From NCBI RefSeq assembly GCF_008831285.2, contig NC_045138.2, positions 16,959,934 through 17,023,933 of the forward strand: a stretch of DNA of 64,000 bases, given 5' to 3'. The notes beneath the pieces are model-generated. The model was not told the DNA's origin. It made no database searches and worked only from the letters and a program-made list of their open reading frames with translations. The stretch is from Nymphaea colorata (lineage: Eukaryota; Streptophyta; Magnoliopsida; Nymphaeales; Nymphaeaceae). The position numbers were made by a program, and so were the translations under genes. Of this stretch, positions 37,139 through 50,642 are shown piece by piece. Position 1 is the stretch's first letter. Each line of letters begins with the position of its first letter.

Positions 37139-38502
37139 TTGAAATCTTAAATCTATGCTACTGTAAACTGAGGATCTCCCAAAACACACCTTTTTTTATG
37201 CAGTCTCGGATCTAAGATCCGAGACTATCATATGCAATCTAATATAGTTTCCTATTAATTTATCCTAAGGATCGGGACATATTCATGAAATGCTAAAACA
37301 CAGTATTGCACAAATTTATCTTGATTTTCCAGACAGATTCATAAAACACTGTGTTGATGTCTATGATACCAAAACCCCCTCAAAGTATTGTCATTCAAGA
37401 CAATTTAACGATTCAGATAGATCAACACAAATGTTTTGGCTAAAAGTTGTGCACTAAATCATATTTTATAAAATAAAATCATATTTTTTAATCATTTCGA
37501 GTTCTGATGCATTGTGATTCCAAAAATCCAATTAAATTTTCTTAAAACTAAAGTTCGGCTCCCTCCCAAAGAAAAATTTCTAACTCCACCCCTGATTATA
37601 GAAACGGCGGATGCAGTTAAACTTGTCCATCCATGATATTTTAGGATAAGAGGCATTGTTAGCACTCAACCTATTTGTGATTTCCAAAAGCACAAAAATC
37701 TTACTTAATCAAGAGACCCTTGACTCAGAGGCCACAGTGCCTTCTCCATCATGGCACCAAAAGAAGTTAAACTCAAGGTCAGGTGAACAGCATGTGTTAT
37801 GGGTCCAAATATAGGCAGAGCCAAAGCATATGCATCTGGTCCAGCCACTAGAACTAGGCATATATACCTTCCAAAGAAGGCTAGCCAATGAGGAATGGAG
37901 AAGTGTTTGTTGATGTGGTTAAAGTGGTCCACTCTACCAAATCCAGATCCAAACAACTCATGATACACACTGTGCCACATGGGGAACATGCTTTTTGGTC
38001 TTGCATTTAGTGTAATGGGAACAATACAGAGACATCATGAGACAACAGACCAGTGTTCCATGTTTTGTTTGTTTTCTAAACATACTAGAGTCTATTGGGT
38101 CCAGTCATGGTCTGTGCCCATGCTCTTGCTACATAATTTGAAGAGGTTTTGTCTCACTTTGACTTCATTCAAGGGACAATGCAATGCCTGAAAAGAAATG
38201 TGATATACTGAATTTGAGAAATACTTTCAGGGGAAAAGGAGAATACACATGCTAGGGTTATGTAGGAGACTCTTACCAAGTTATGCTTAGAAGATATTTG
38301 AGAAGAACAATATTGTATGCTGGACATAAGGGACACCTTGTCTGTTCCCTGCCATCAAACAATGGACAGATTCAATGTTTTGTCCATTGGAACAAGATAA
38401 ATGTGAGAACTGGATGCCCTAGTTTCTCCTATATTCCAAACGATCTCTCACTATATGTTCTAAATAAGTCATGTTCTTGTTCTAAATAAGCCATGCTATA
38501 TT

Positions 38503-38723
38503 TCATAGTTCGTTGACTCGCTGAGTCATCTCAGGGATTGCCCGAGTTAGGTCGGATCGCTAGAAAACCTCAGCATGAATCAAGGCTAGCCTGGTTTGCT
38601 CCCTGACTCAGCCCGACTAAGCCCAACTCAAGTTATTTTAAAACTTGATCGAGTCGACGAGTCAACTTGCTGACCCCATGATCCAGTCGTTTGCTAGTCC
38701 CAGTTTCAGTTTGCCAACTATGA
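38503..38723. mobile_element. Short inverted-repeat element rich in GACTCG motifs
   Basis: The ends read TCATAGTTCGTTGACTCG and, inverted, TCATAGTTGGCAAACTG. The interior has many GACTCA/GAGTCG motifs. It resembles abundant small plant repeats. No target duplication was established. Confidence 0.45.
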
Positions 38724-40365
38724 ACTGAAGTGCTCTTAAAGTTGATAACATGTGCCACAGAAACACAAAGTTCTCATAGAATACCATCTTAGTGCATCTT
38801 AATTTTAAATGGTTCCACAAAAGTATTCACTTGTTTGATAATGATGAGCATTCCTTTCGGCAGTAGGCCCTACGTATCTTATCAAACGGCGGACACATTG
38901 GTCGTCTTTTATTGTTTCTCTAGAACAATTTTTAGGCTTCCCACACTGTTCATTTTTACTGGTGAGCAGAATAAGTATTTCATCCTACTATCCAACTAAG
39001 AGACAAAACTCTTACTTTTCCTTTTATCTTGAATGATATCAAAACCTACTTTCGGTGCATTAGCATTTTACAAATGCATAAAAGGAAACACCATACTCCC
39101 TGAAACATGTGTCTTATTGTTCGAAACCTACCAGAAGTGCCCAAATTCTAGCTAGCTGAAACCCATCGCCCCTCTAGGTGTCACGGGGCGCGGCACAACA
39201 ACCATTCCAACCGCCGAAAACCTAAAGGGGGGCAAGCAGGTGTGTAGATAACTTGAAAACAAGGGAACACTAGGTGCGACAAGGAAAAAGTGTGTTCGAT
39301 ACACCTCTCTTTACGACCACATGTCCGAGATGGAAACGACACGTGACGCCCTCTACCAAGCAATCAAACACGCCCTAAAAAGACGACCAACTATTGATTC
39401 TTTGACCACCTTTTCAACTTGAAGCCTCACGTTCATCACCTCCGCCACGCCGACCGAATCGTCGGTAGCTCTTGCTTCCCGCATATCTCATAAATAAAAA
39501 CAAAATCTACTGCTTCCATCTTGTTCACATCGTCGCATTATATGCCAAAACAAGCTGTCAATTTGTCACCTTTTTTTTTTTCAATTAAAAAAGGAGACGA
39601 TTCGTGCGTTTTTCTTTTGTCCAAAAAAGAAAGGGATTTTTTTGTCTGTGGATTTTGTCTAGGGCATGCAACGCAGCTCTTTTAAGATGGCGTGGACCCA
39701 AGCGAAGGGGCCCCCAAAAGCACGCCCACCACCTGTTTGTTGAATTGTCTGGTGAAGGTCAAAAGCTTATTTGGTTCCTTCCAAACAGCCCCATGAAAAA
39801 GGTGGATGGTCTTCGTTCCCACCTGCCAACCCCACCGGTTAAGGCCACCACGTCGGAAGGCTGTTAATCGGGTTGGGCCGGGTCGAGCCCAATCTTAAGT
39901 ATCAGGTATCAGGTATTGGGCCGGGCATGAGCTCGAGTTCCAGGCACCGAGCCCAATTCTTATTGGGCGGACCGGGCCAGGCCGAACCAGCCCGATGCTC
40001 AGGTCTAGTGGAAAGACCGTTGAAATGTCGAACACGCACCCCGGCTGCACCACCTTTGATCCGGCAACTGGGAGCTGTGGGACCCACTTGACCGCCCTTC
40101 CACTCAACCGGCGTCCCCACCAAATCATCACGAACCCCCCACTTCTATTTTGTCTTCTTTATTTTTTTAATTCTTTGTTAATGGAAAAGAACAAAAAAAT
40201 AATACACATTGATTCCTTATCCTTCCCCTCCCTAACCCGCTTTATATAGACGCCAACTTGCTAAAATATCAGATCCCCTTTTTTCCCTAACAAGTTTCGT
40301 GTGAAACTCGTGAACTCATTAGGTGGAGCTTTTAGTGCCACCTCTTAGGTCCCAGACATTATAAC

Positions 40366-40448
<83 letters not shown>
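40366..40448. repeat. (AT)n microsatellite, about 40 units
   Basis: A pure AT run of about 80 bp, the longest simple repeat in the window. Confidence 0.97.
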
Positions 40449-40450
<2 letters not shown>

Positions 40451-41624
40451 CACTTTTGAACTTGTGGTATAAGTTAATGAAGTACGATTGGTATGAACTA
40501 GAGGCTGGATTTTTTTTTAATGTAGAGGATGATATTTTAGGTTAAAATATTTATGGCAATTGAATTTTCATGGAGAAAACCTGGCCCTGCTGTACTTGGA
40601 AAACTTAAGCGTTGAATCCCTTGAAGTCAATGACGTAGAATTTCCAGAGAGCCAAAAAAAAATCACGAAAACTGTGTTCTGTACAGAGCATATTTTATAG
40701 TCCATTTTGGTAAGAATAGATGCTTGAAAGATGTCTCTTTAGTAGATATACAAATTTTCAAGTTGAGCATATTCATTACAAATGTAGGTTGATCATATCT
40801 AATCATTTAAATACCATCCAAGTGCTACTTCTTATAAAATCAAACATTTCTTTTATATATATAGAACATGAGACATCTTGATAAACAAATGGATGGAGGA
40901 AATATATATATTACATGACCATTAACTATAATTTATGATGCAGTAACAAGTCATGGTATTAACAACTAATTATGGTATTTTATAAATTGATTTTTAATTT
41001 TTAGGCATTTGACAACATCTAGAAGATGATAGAATTCTCCTATATTTGTCATAACATTATACGGATAATGTTCATCATTTTCTTATGTATATCATAATAT
41101 GACACGAATAAAGCTCGTCCTTTTCTTAGTTAATTGTCATGCCCACTTAGTTGTATATAAATATACAATAATACCAAAGAATGGATGGGATTACACCTTA
41201 TCTATGAGTTGGCATTCCTAACTATTCCGGTCAATAAAGACGCTACGCTAAAGGAGAAAAAGGAAGCCCACTACATTATTCGTATAATCCAACTCTATAA
41301 TTAATTAAAGCATTTATCGCCAAGTAGAGAACATCAAGTGGGCTCGGAGTCGGAGGTGATCACAAATGGAGGGTTAGGTCGCACCGTCATAACTAAGAGG
41401 GTTCCCCCTTCGAGCCCCACTAAGATCACACCCACTTCTTATTTGCGTATGGAGATAAGAAAGCATTAAGCATATGCCTTTAAATTAAAAAATGTATATA
41501 TAAAGAAAAGTCAATTTGTTTAGTTAGTCAAACAGAATTTTGCAATCAACCATAAATGCATTTAAAAACAGCTTTCAACATGATAATCTAGATTTCCAGT
41601 TGCTAGTTTGATTCTGCGGACCCC

Positions 41625-41720
41625 AAGAGGTTGGTTGTAGCTGGTCAGATTAGCAACTAGTAGAAGGCCCTGGTTCGATTCTCATGGGTGTCAACTCCCT
41701 GTGTATGTCAATGCAATCCT
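41625..41720 (+). mobile_element. SINE-like copy (family 1), best-preserved B box
   Basis: It contains AGAGGTTGGTTGTAGCTGG, GGTTCGATTCTC (41672-41683, a near-consensus B box) and CATGGGTGTCAACT. The last string links it to the copies at 28331, 29112 and 52394. Confidence 0.65.
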
Positions 41721-42333
41721 AAACTCTAAATTACAAACCCTAAACCTATAAATTCATCTGTTTCGACTCGTGAACGCGGCCTCGGGATCGGCTCCTAAGG
41801 TTGAAAATTTTGTTCATGCATCGCTATCAAGATTCTATGGTACATGAATTCAATATCCAAGTTGCACCAGCTATGTCTCATAATGCTAATGGCATGAGTA
41901 GCTAGATTGAATAACTTCATACACTGTAGATGTTTGACAATATGATGCGCATCGTGTACGTGTGAGCTGCAATATTAATGCCACATTGAAGATGGGTTGT
42001 TCATTCTGATGACAAAAGGTATCCATGTTCCTCATGTCCCTTTCACCTGAGCCACGCTCCTTCTTTTAATTGCATACCACACAAGACAAAAGGCTATATA
42101 AACCATACGCATCGGTTTCCTTAGTGGGCAGATGTTCACTAAGGAGTTGAAGCTAAGGAGTTAGGACAACTAGGGAAGACCCTAAATAGTTGGTGGCTGG
42201 TTGAGAGTTCAAAGCAATGAATTTCTTTGCAACTAAACAAGTCTCAACCTCGTCATTTTGCTCGCGGAGTTTTCACAAACTAGAGATTCGGGTTTGACCT
42301 CTATTCAATTAAGAAGATGAAGCCCCTTCCACT

Positions 42334-42750
42334 AGGCGTGAACATCGAGAGCTCGACTTGTGAATGAGTTTGAGCTGAGTCATTTGCTTAACGAGTCGAG
42401 TTCGAGTTCATGAGTCGACTCGTTCAAACAATCGAGTTGAGTTCGAGCTCAACACGTAACTGCCGAGTCGAGTTGTCGAGCCTTAATCAAGTCGATATAT
42501 TCAAATGAGTTTACGAGTTTGTCGAGCCTTAATCGAGTTGAGCTCGAGCTCAACACGTAACGATGAATATCAATTCTATTCAAACGAGTTTGTCGAGCCT
42601 TAGTCAAGTCGAGCTCGAGTTCAACACATAACTGTCGAGTCGAGCTCAAGCTGCTTCCATCGAGCTATTCTCGAGCTCAACGTTTCATTAGTCGACAAGC
42701 CGAGCTCCAGCTGACTAAACTCGAGCTCGACTCGGCTCGTGTTCACCCCT
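42334..42750. mobile_element. GAGCTCGA-rich inverted-repeat element
   Basis: The left end AGGCGTGAACATCGAG and the inverted right end AGGGGTGAACACGAG define a 417-bp element. Its interior is packed with GTCGAGC/GAGTTCGAGC motifs and internally repeated TTTGTCGAGCCTTA units. This type of GAGCTCG-rich repeat is common in plant intergenic DNA. Confidence 0.6.
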
Positions 42751-45099
42751 ATCTCCCACCCCTGCCATTTGGGTGGCTACCTGGGTCTTCATCGACGTAT
42801 GGGGCGGGGGTAGCGTAAAGTCAATTTGCTACTACTCTCTGCGTCATTGACCCAGGGGCATAACACCCATGGAGATCGAACTGATGACTCAGTTATGCCA
42901 CTTGGGGCATCAAAGAAGAGATTGACCCAAGTTAAACTTAACAACCTCGGAACTGAAGGAGGTCAGGAGTTCAATATTTAAAGTATGTTGGCGCAATTTG
43001 GTAGAAAGTTTGCCTAACCCCAACTTATCAGTCAACAAAATATCATCTTTTTTGAATGGGTGGTAGGATTTATTGTAAGCTTATGAAGGTCATGGGGTTG
43101 CTTTGGGGCAACCAATAGTTAAAGAACTTAGTGGAATACTGGAATCTTAGGGTTTTATATGAAACAAGGAAAGTTTTGTATTCTTGTTAAAGCCTACCAC
43201 CTTTTTCCTTTTTCTCTTTTGTTTTATACCTTGATAGGAAATGGCATCTTCCTTTTAAAAAAATTGAAGAGATGGTCTATAAAGCGACGAGTGCAGCACC
43301 TTGTTGCCAACAACCTTCGCCATACAAATGCCAGGGAAGCTTCTTGAGATTCTCTGTGTGAAGGGGAATGGGAAAAATTAAATGAAAAACGAATCGCTTC
43401 AACAAACTTTGTCCTTCGAGGAGAAAAAATAAAAGATCTTGCATTCCTCTTTCTGTTTCTCTTTTCAAAGTTTAAAATAATTCAGTTGAGTTCTTGTAAG
43501 GTCTGAACCAAGACCAAGCAACTCCAAGAATGCTGACCTCATGTCATGCTTGTTACTCAAACAAAGGACGCATTGTTTCGAGAACAGCAATTTTAAGAAC
43601 AATAGTTCAAAAGTAGTCTCAAAAAGCATTTGGTAAGAGGAACATTATGCTATTGAAATACATGTTCACCTACTATATGATTTACCAATTAACACCATGT
43701 CTTCGTTTGAGAACATATGATGCAACTATGTTTGATTATCCTTTTTATGTTTGGAAAAATAAATGCCAGACAATTATGCCCTGTTTAAATGGAGGTAAAG
43801 GATGTTCATCCCTGTCTCCTTTCCCTCCCATTTCCTTTCATTTCCCTCCATCCAAACGTGGCTTAGAGACAAATTATCCCTACTAAGTTGAGACAATGCC
43901 TTGAAAAAGTGGAAATATTTTCAAATATAAAAAAGTTAATGACAGGAAAAAAAAAGGATAAAAATGAATATGAAACTGCAAAAGTTGCCCTCAACTTACC
44001 AATTCATGAAGAAGAAACTTTAGATATAACCAATCATATAAAAAAAATAAAAATTCCCAACTTCAGAGTTTCCAGTTAAATTGCCAAAGTTTCATTGGTG
44101 CACAATTAGATTGGAGTACCATTTTGGGAAATTAGAGATTGAGTGCAGTTTGGAAATTTGAAAAAAGGGGTTGGAGGGGTTTTACTTTTACACATTGACC
44201 AACTTGGCAGGTTTGGTTTGGAGAGTGATGGAGGGAATTGCTCTTAGTGTTTGTTATATTCATGTGGATGTATGACCCACAACCAACAATCAAGGCACAA
44301 AAATTGTAGACTCTTCTTCCTGGCAGACCTCCTCACCCCTTTCTTCAAGGGCACCTGATCATGTGCTTTTAGTTATGAGGCCAATCAAATATCCTGCTTT
44401 ATCCCGTTTTTCCCGGATAAAGTGGTGGTATATCCCGAAATCCAAAACTTTTCTACTGCCTTGCTACTCTGTTTTTCTCCCTTTTAAAATAGGACTAGAT
44501 TTTTCAAGTAGACGCATACATTCAACCGTTGGATCTGATTTGCAAACCCTGCGATCTGGATCGGACCCAGTTTTGGTACCAAAAGATCTGGAGAGGTAGT
44601 CTAGTCAGGTCTGATCTGTACACAGGTTGGATTTGGTTCAAGTAAACAACTGGATTCCGCTTGAACGAGTTTTTCGGCCTCAGTGGATCACTCTAGCCAG
44701 GACTCGGACCAGGACCCGATCTTAAATTAGAAAACGAGCAAAATCGTCAAAGACCGTTCACCCATTTACGTCATTTTACAGGTAGGCCGAGGTCTGTTGA
44801 GCTACCGCTTTGGATCAGATCTGGTAACGGTCTCAATCCCTCGATCTCGCACGTCCTTGTCCAGATCCAGATCTGGTATCACTTTCTTGGCCTCTTCCCC
44901 GAAAACGTTCGCCATTCTTAGCAGCCTTTGGAACCAAATCCCGAGAAAAACAAAGAGTTCTTGAAGCTTCAAAAATGGAAAAAAAAAGGGGGAGAAACTA
45001 CAAGACACGCGATAAAAAGAAAACTTCACGACATAATAACGTGGAAACTGAAATTAACGGGGATAGAGGGGGGGAAGGGCGTGTTTGGAATTACGCGGA

Positions 45100-45635
45100 A
45101 AGGGCAAGGCCAATAAAGTCATCGGAAATTTGAATGAAGACGCGCTCGACGTCCCTTTCTGTTTTTGGACGCTGGATTGTTCGTGTTCCCACGCGAGCGA
45201 GGAGAGAGAAAGTAGAGAGAGAAAGTGAAAGAGGGGGTGGGGCCGGGGAGAGAGAGAGAGGGGAGGGTCGCGATTCACGGGGCCAGGCGGGGGCCCAATA
45301 AATACGATCCCGCGCGCGACTTTCGAACTTCTCTTTCTCTTCTCTCCCTTTCTCTCTCTACAGTCGGTGCAACGAGACAGACTGCCCGCACTGACCACCG
45401 GTGGTGGGTTAGGGTTTCCAGAGTGACGCCGTCAACTTCCCCACCATTTCCCTCTCCTTCCCTCTGCCTACCTCTTTCGCTCTCTCTCTCTCTTTCCTCT
45501 GTGTGCTTATATTTGACTTCCCGGGCGCTTGCTTGAGGGGTAGGTCAGTGGTGCGGCGGAGCTTCTGGCGGAGGAGGAGGACGATGACGGTGATCGGCGA
45601 TTAAGGCGGAGGTTCTTTTGAGGATCCATTTGACG
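45100..45635 (+). promoter_or_regulatory. Promoter-proximal region and 5' UTR exon of WDL
   Basis: GC-richer DNA with CT-rich tracts (about 45475-45500) and a telo-box TTAGGGTTT at 45409-45417. A donor ACG then GTGAGG at 45635/45636 fits the acceptor AATAACAG at 48562, leaving a 2.9-kb leader intron. The exact transcription start is not determined. Confidence 0.5.
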
Positions 45636-47025
45636 GTGAGGAGTGGCTCGTTTCGACGTGCTCTTAGCTGTCCGCTTTCTGTCTTTGACCGAGCTAGGAT
45701 GTTTCCCGGGTTTTAGGGAAATTGGCGTTCTCTGTGGCGTGTGCAGGGTGTTTTTTTTTTTATTGTGTTGTATGGGGAGATCCCTTTGGAGGCGAGGTTT
45801 CGGCTCGGGTTTTGGTTGCGTTTTCTGCTAACGCCCTTTCTTCGCCACGAGCTGATAGCTTTTCTATCCTTTTTTTTTTGGCGGAGAAAATCGGCGGGAA
45901 CGGGTGTTTTCCGTCCCGCTCTTTCAACGGAAAAAATCAGTGGGGTTCGTGTTTGTTGAACTTATCTGTTGTTGCTTTCTCCGTTTCTCGTGAAAATTTT
46001 CGTTTTGCTTGTTTATTTCTTCTGTTAGTGGCAACTATGGATTCTCCCTCTGTCTTCTATTTAACAAGATCTACTTGTCCGTATTTTTATTCGTAAGCCT
46101 TTTCGCTGCATTTTTTTTTATTTGTCTAATCTGTGTAAATGACAGTAAAGTTATTTGGGTTTGGAATTTTTCTATATTTTGTTCTAGCTTGACGGCTATG
46201 TTCTTCAGCCTCTCTTTGTTTCTAATGTTTCCGTAAATTCTCTCTCTTAAACTTATACCATCCTTTTTTACAAGTGGGTGACGGAAAACCAAGCCGTCCA
46301 GGTTGTACATCCTTCTCCCATGGCTGCTCTGTCTATAGTCACAAGCGTTTGTTTGGTTGGAATAGTTTCCTCCTCCTATGTAATTTCCTGGCCTATCACG
46401 GTGGCTATTACTGTGTGCTTTTCTCGTCGCAATGTTCGACATGATTAACTGACGAAAGCCTTTAAATTTTTTCCTTAATTGGTCATTGATTACTGAACTA
46501 GTTCTGTACCAGCCAATTAGTGATATTTAATTGTCTCTGTGCTACCTTTTGGATTTGGTACACTTTCAATCACTCTTATTTGCTTGTGAAACAAAGAAGT
46601 ACCCATATATCCTTTGCATGCTTTAGCTTTTATTTGCTGATAGGTTTCTCTTTGTTTGGAAAGTCAAACAGCAAGCCATTTGGTGCTTGCGTTATTTTTA
46701 CGGTTAATTCGTGTCTCCTTTTTTCCTTGTGATAAAAAAGAAAAGGCCGAATGGTTAGCGGTTGTTCATCTTGAGGACTGTTGCATGTTTTTACGTCATA
46801 CTTGGATTACTGTGAAGAAGGGATCTTCTTAGATGAATTGCATGCAGTAAACTGTCTTTGTTTTGTCACTATTGCTTGCCGCTTTCTTCTTTATGCAATA
46901 GATAGGAATTGTTGTAAGCTGTTACTGGTCTTTTTTGTGGTTGTTTTATTTTTAATAACAACAATGACATGAACTTTGTTTTTTTTCCTTGTCAGAAATC
47001 AGTTAGAAAATATAATATTTTTTCT

Positions 47026-47172
47026 TTATATGTTGTTGAAGTCTTTAATGTTAGACAAGCATCCATTGTTATGCTCCTTTGCAATTTAAGAAAATAGAAT
47101 ATCTTTCCGTTATATGTTGTTGAAGTCTTTCATGTTAGACAAGCATCCATCGTTGTGCTTTCTGCAATTTGA
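47026..47172. repeat. 84-bp tandem duplication in the WDL leader intron
   Basis: TATATGTTGTTGAAGTCTTT followed by ATGTTAGACAAGCATCCAT occurs twice, with TGTTGTTGAA starting at 47031 and 47115. Confidence 0.88.
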
Positions 47173-48601
47173 AGCCAAATTCTTGTTTTCTAGTTTTGTT
47201 CTTCTTTGTTAAGGTTGTTGTTACAAGCAGTATATTGGATCTCTTGTTTAGTTCAAAATTTAACTTCTGCATGTGCCTACGGGTGAACAAGTGCAATAGG
47301 CCGCATAACTAGATTTTTTTTCCCTTATTCAATGTTGAAATATTTTGAGACAATTGATGAAGAGCCCATCCTTGACTTCAAGCCTTGTCACCTTCCAAAA
47401 AGATTGTGGAATAGTATCTTGTTGTTTGTGTCACAGAAATAGTAAAAATATAATGTGACTGATGATCCTTGATTTTGATAGTTGAGGTTATAAATTTTGG
47501 GTTTACAGTGAGTAGAGAGTTAATTAACCATCCCATGTACAAAGCCAGAATTGATGGATTTGTGAATTTGTGAAGGTCTATCTGCTGGATCTCATTAGTT
47601 TTAAACTGGTAAGTAGAAATTGTAAGCATCTCCAGATTGCAAGTTCTTGGACCAACAAGTGTGAGGTCAGACCTGAATTTCTACTGGTATATTGAAATAT
47701 ATTAGTGTGAAAGGAATGGTGTGATTGTCTTGTAGTTACAGTTAAAATTAGGTTGCTTGTTGTGGGATGGAATATGGATATAGGCAAAAATATTAAAGAG
47801 AGACAGCTAAGTGGAAACCATGTTTCTACCTTATATGCCGACACCTAAGAGGAGGTCAGGGGGGTTGGGAAAGATGGTGGAAATGAGAGGGGGAAAAAAG
47901 AGTGGGGTGGGGGGAGTGATGGAGGGGTTTTTTCATAAATGGGTGAGATATAGTCTGAAAGATTAATCTCTTTATGGACAGTTCAGGTCTTCTGCTGTTT
48001 ATCCTGAGTTTTTAAGTAATAAAGTTGTTTACATTCAAATAATACACAATTATGAAGCTTGTCAGAAAATGTTAAATAAAAATAAAGTAGCAATTATTTG
48101 GCTAAAGAAATAGTTGAAGACATTTCTCTTTAGCTTTCATGTGCGGAATGGACCTTAGATGGTATATGTATTTGTTGAATGTGGCTGTAGGCGAGAGATA
48201 GCTTACCATGGATAATCTGCTTTGACTGCCCACTTTCCTCTCAGTTACAAGGAATCTTGATCTGAATTGTTTGACTGTTCATGTTGAGCTTCCTGTAGGC
48301 TAACCTTCTAACAGTGCACATGCTGTCTTCACTGATACTTGGTTGTCAGACTCTCTTAATGGGCTTCTAAAGACATGACCTATCATTGTGGACTGAGCAG
48401 TTTAGATCTTGAGAAACTTATGTTCACCATGTCCTGTGCCATTATGTGCTGTAGATTTTTTTTTTCTGGACATTTTCCCTGTGTGTGTGTTTTTTTCATG
48501 GTTAAGTTGCTAGAGTGTGCTAATTGTTTCCGCTAACTGGTGTCTTCCTCTTCTAATAACAGGATATTATTCTCCAGTGTTTCTCAACGATAGAATACAA
48601 T

Positions 48602-50642
48602 ATGGTCATGGAGGAAAACGAACGGTACCTGCAACCTGTCTGCCCTGTAGAGTCAAGGGATGCAAACAAGATGGTTGGTGATGGTCATTCTCCACCAGTA
48701 CACGTCCAATCATTAAAGATTGAAATTGAGGGCACTGTTTCTGTCAAAGTTGATTCTTTGTGCATTGAAAATGAGAACCACGAACAAGATACTGCAAAAG
48801 ATATAGTCTCTGAGAAACATTCAACTTGCCAAGCAAGAGCAGAAGAGACTGGGATAACTAAACCTGTATCTTGTGGAAATCATAAAAAGTTGTCGTCCCC
48901 TATAAATGGTATGCAAGACTAGATATGTTGCATGAAGGAAATCATTTCCATACTTGCATAACCATCTGCAATATCCTTCCTTTTGTGCAGATAATGCTAG
49001 AAATGTTCAAACAAACCGCACTATCCCCAGCCCGTTTTCATTGGAGACTGAAAAGCGTGCAGTTAATGGTAGTAAGTCTGCCTATGTTCACTCAGCCCCT
49101 ATGAATGCGGATCGATCACCATCAAATTCATATGGTCAGATGTCTTCGATGGGACCAAAGAAGACTCAGGTACTCCCTCTGGTTTTTAGTCATGTGAACA
49201 ATTGTGGTAATTTTATTGTTCCAAGGCGTACTCTTTTTTTTTTTTGGGGGGGGGGGGAGAGGGAGATTACACAAGCACATATGTGCTATATAAATGATAG
49301 CTTGGATACTTTTTAATTGACTTTATTTGGATGGTTTTCATGGTCTTGTTTGTGTTAAAGCCAATATCACCTACCATGTCAAGGAAGTTACCACACGAGT
49401 CTGCAAAGTCGCCTGATGATGAAGACACTTGCTCCATTGCATCGTATCCTTGACTTGCCTACAGGAACAAACACTCACATCTGGCTATATTTATAAAAGG
49501 TGTTTCTTGTGCTTTTTCACAATTCTTTAACATTGTATAGAACCACAGCATCAATTAGATCATCAAGAACCAGAGCATATGTGCCATCTGCGCCTACTTT
49601 TCGGTGCTCCGAACGTGCGGAGAAGCGAAAAGAGGTAACATTTCTTTACCCTTAATTGAAATTGGTTTCTAATCAGATAATTCTTTTCGGAATACTACAA
49701 TTGTTTGCTTAATTTGACAGTTTTATGCCAAGTTAGAGGAGAGACAGCAGGCTTTACAGGCAGAGAAAAGCGAGAAAGAAGCTAAGGCCAAGGTATGAGT
49801 GACTGTTCATCTTTTAAGGTACACTTTTGCAGTCTGTCGAAGGTGGAAGCTGAATGCCTTATTTTTAGTATTCATTTTATTCCCTGAAGCTTCTCATAGC
49901 TATTAGCCCTGGCTAAATAAGCAAAGCTAATGTTGCAGGAGGCAGAAGAAGCAAGACTAAAAGAGCTTAGAAAGAGTTTGACATTTAGAGCTAATCCTGT
50001 TCCTAGCTTCTATTACGAGGGCCCCCCTCCCAAGGTTGAACTTAAAAAGGTATGAAGATGTACTCCATGTTCTCCAGAGAACTACCTGTCGATGTGATAT
50101 TTTCTTGAAGTGCAAGTCTTTATCTTAATAATAATTAATAAGTAATTATAACAATAAATTCCAGAATTATATGTTCATCTTTACTTTGAACATTATTGTC
50201 ATTCTTTTGAAAATAAATGTAGGGGGTCTAACCCCCAGCAAGGCGTTTCATTGGTGCTTTGAACACAATTTATTATTTCCTGTCTTTTGTGTGCTTCTAA
50301 GTTTATTGAGTTCAACCTCACTTGCAGACCCCTCCAACCCGTGCGAAGTCACCGAAGTTTAGCAGGCGAAAAAGCTGTGATGCAGTCAGCTCAACACCAT
50401 CCCATTCCGAAAATAAGGCATCTTATGTGAGGGTTACCCGCCACAGTACGGGTAGCTATAAGAATTCTGGCAGCTCGGTCGAAAATGATAAGTGTTGCAG
50501 CAACACCAAGGCTTCTTGCAAAGATAGAAGCGGGAGCAAAGCTGTAGAGAACGGGAAACTGACCCCTTTGAAGGTTTCGGGACAGGGGAACATAAATGCT
50601 TCTGCTGGTGCTGTTGTGAAGGATGTAGTGGTGCAGTCTTGA
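48602..50642 (+). CDS. WDL1: WVD2-LIKE (TPX2-family) microtubule-associated protein
   Basis: Seven coding exons join in frame: 48602-48908, 48991-49169, 49361-49443, 49541-49634, 49721-49792, 49939-50049 and 50328-50642, giving 386 aa. The KLEEK-type core of the TPX2 domain is at residues 205-285, with [19 protein letters not shown], a Lys/Glu/Ala-rich helix and [19 protein letters not shown]. The N-terminal 160 residues are acidic and low-complexity, and the C-terminal 100 are Ser/Lys-rich and basic. WVD2/WDL proteins bind and bundle cortical microtubules and affect anisotropic growth and organ twist. The protein is longer than Arabidopsis WDL1 (about 286 aa as I recall). The first ATG after the leader-intron acceptor was used. 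Orthology to At3g04630 is inferred from position beside the Alba gene. Confidence 0.93.

Larger units (their letters stand above)
34330..45090. other. Large intergenic region between Alba and WDL, no gene seen
   Basis: No frame resembles a known protein. It holds degenerate repeat fragments: GGTCGGGTCGGATT-type DNA at about 34.3-34.7 kb, a GGGCCGGGC-rich patch at 39.87-40.01 kb, and the small elements listed separately. The Alba and WDL genes are divergent, so both promoters lie at the edges of this region. Confidence 0.6.

Noticed and set aside
37705..37989. 94-codon minus-strand open frame with hydrophobic stretches
   Set aside because: No recognisable family, no plausible adjoining exons, and surrounded by non-coding repeat DNA.
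41625..41720. Possible tRNA gene because of a GGTTCGATTC B box
   Set aside because: No acceptor or anticodon stem can be formed and related copies elsewhere share the 3' part, which fits a SINE better.
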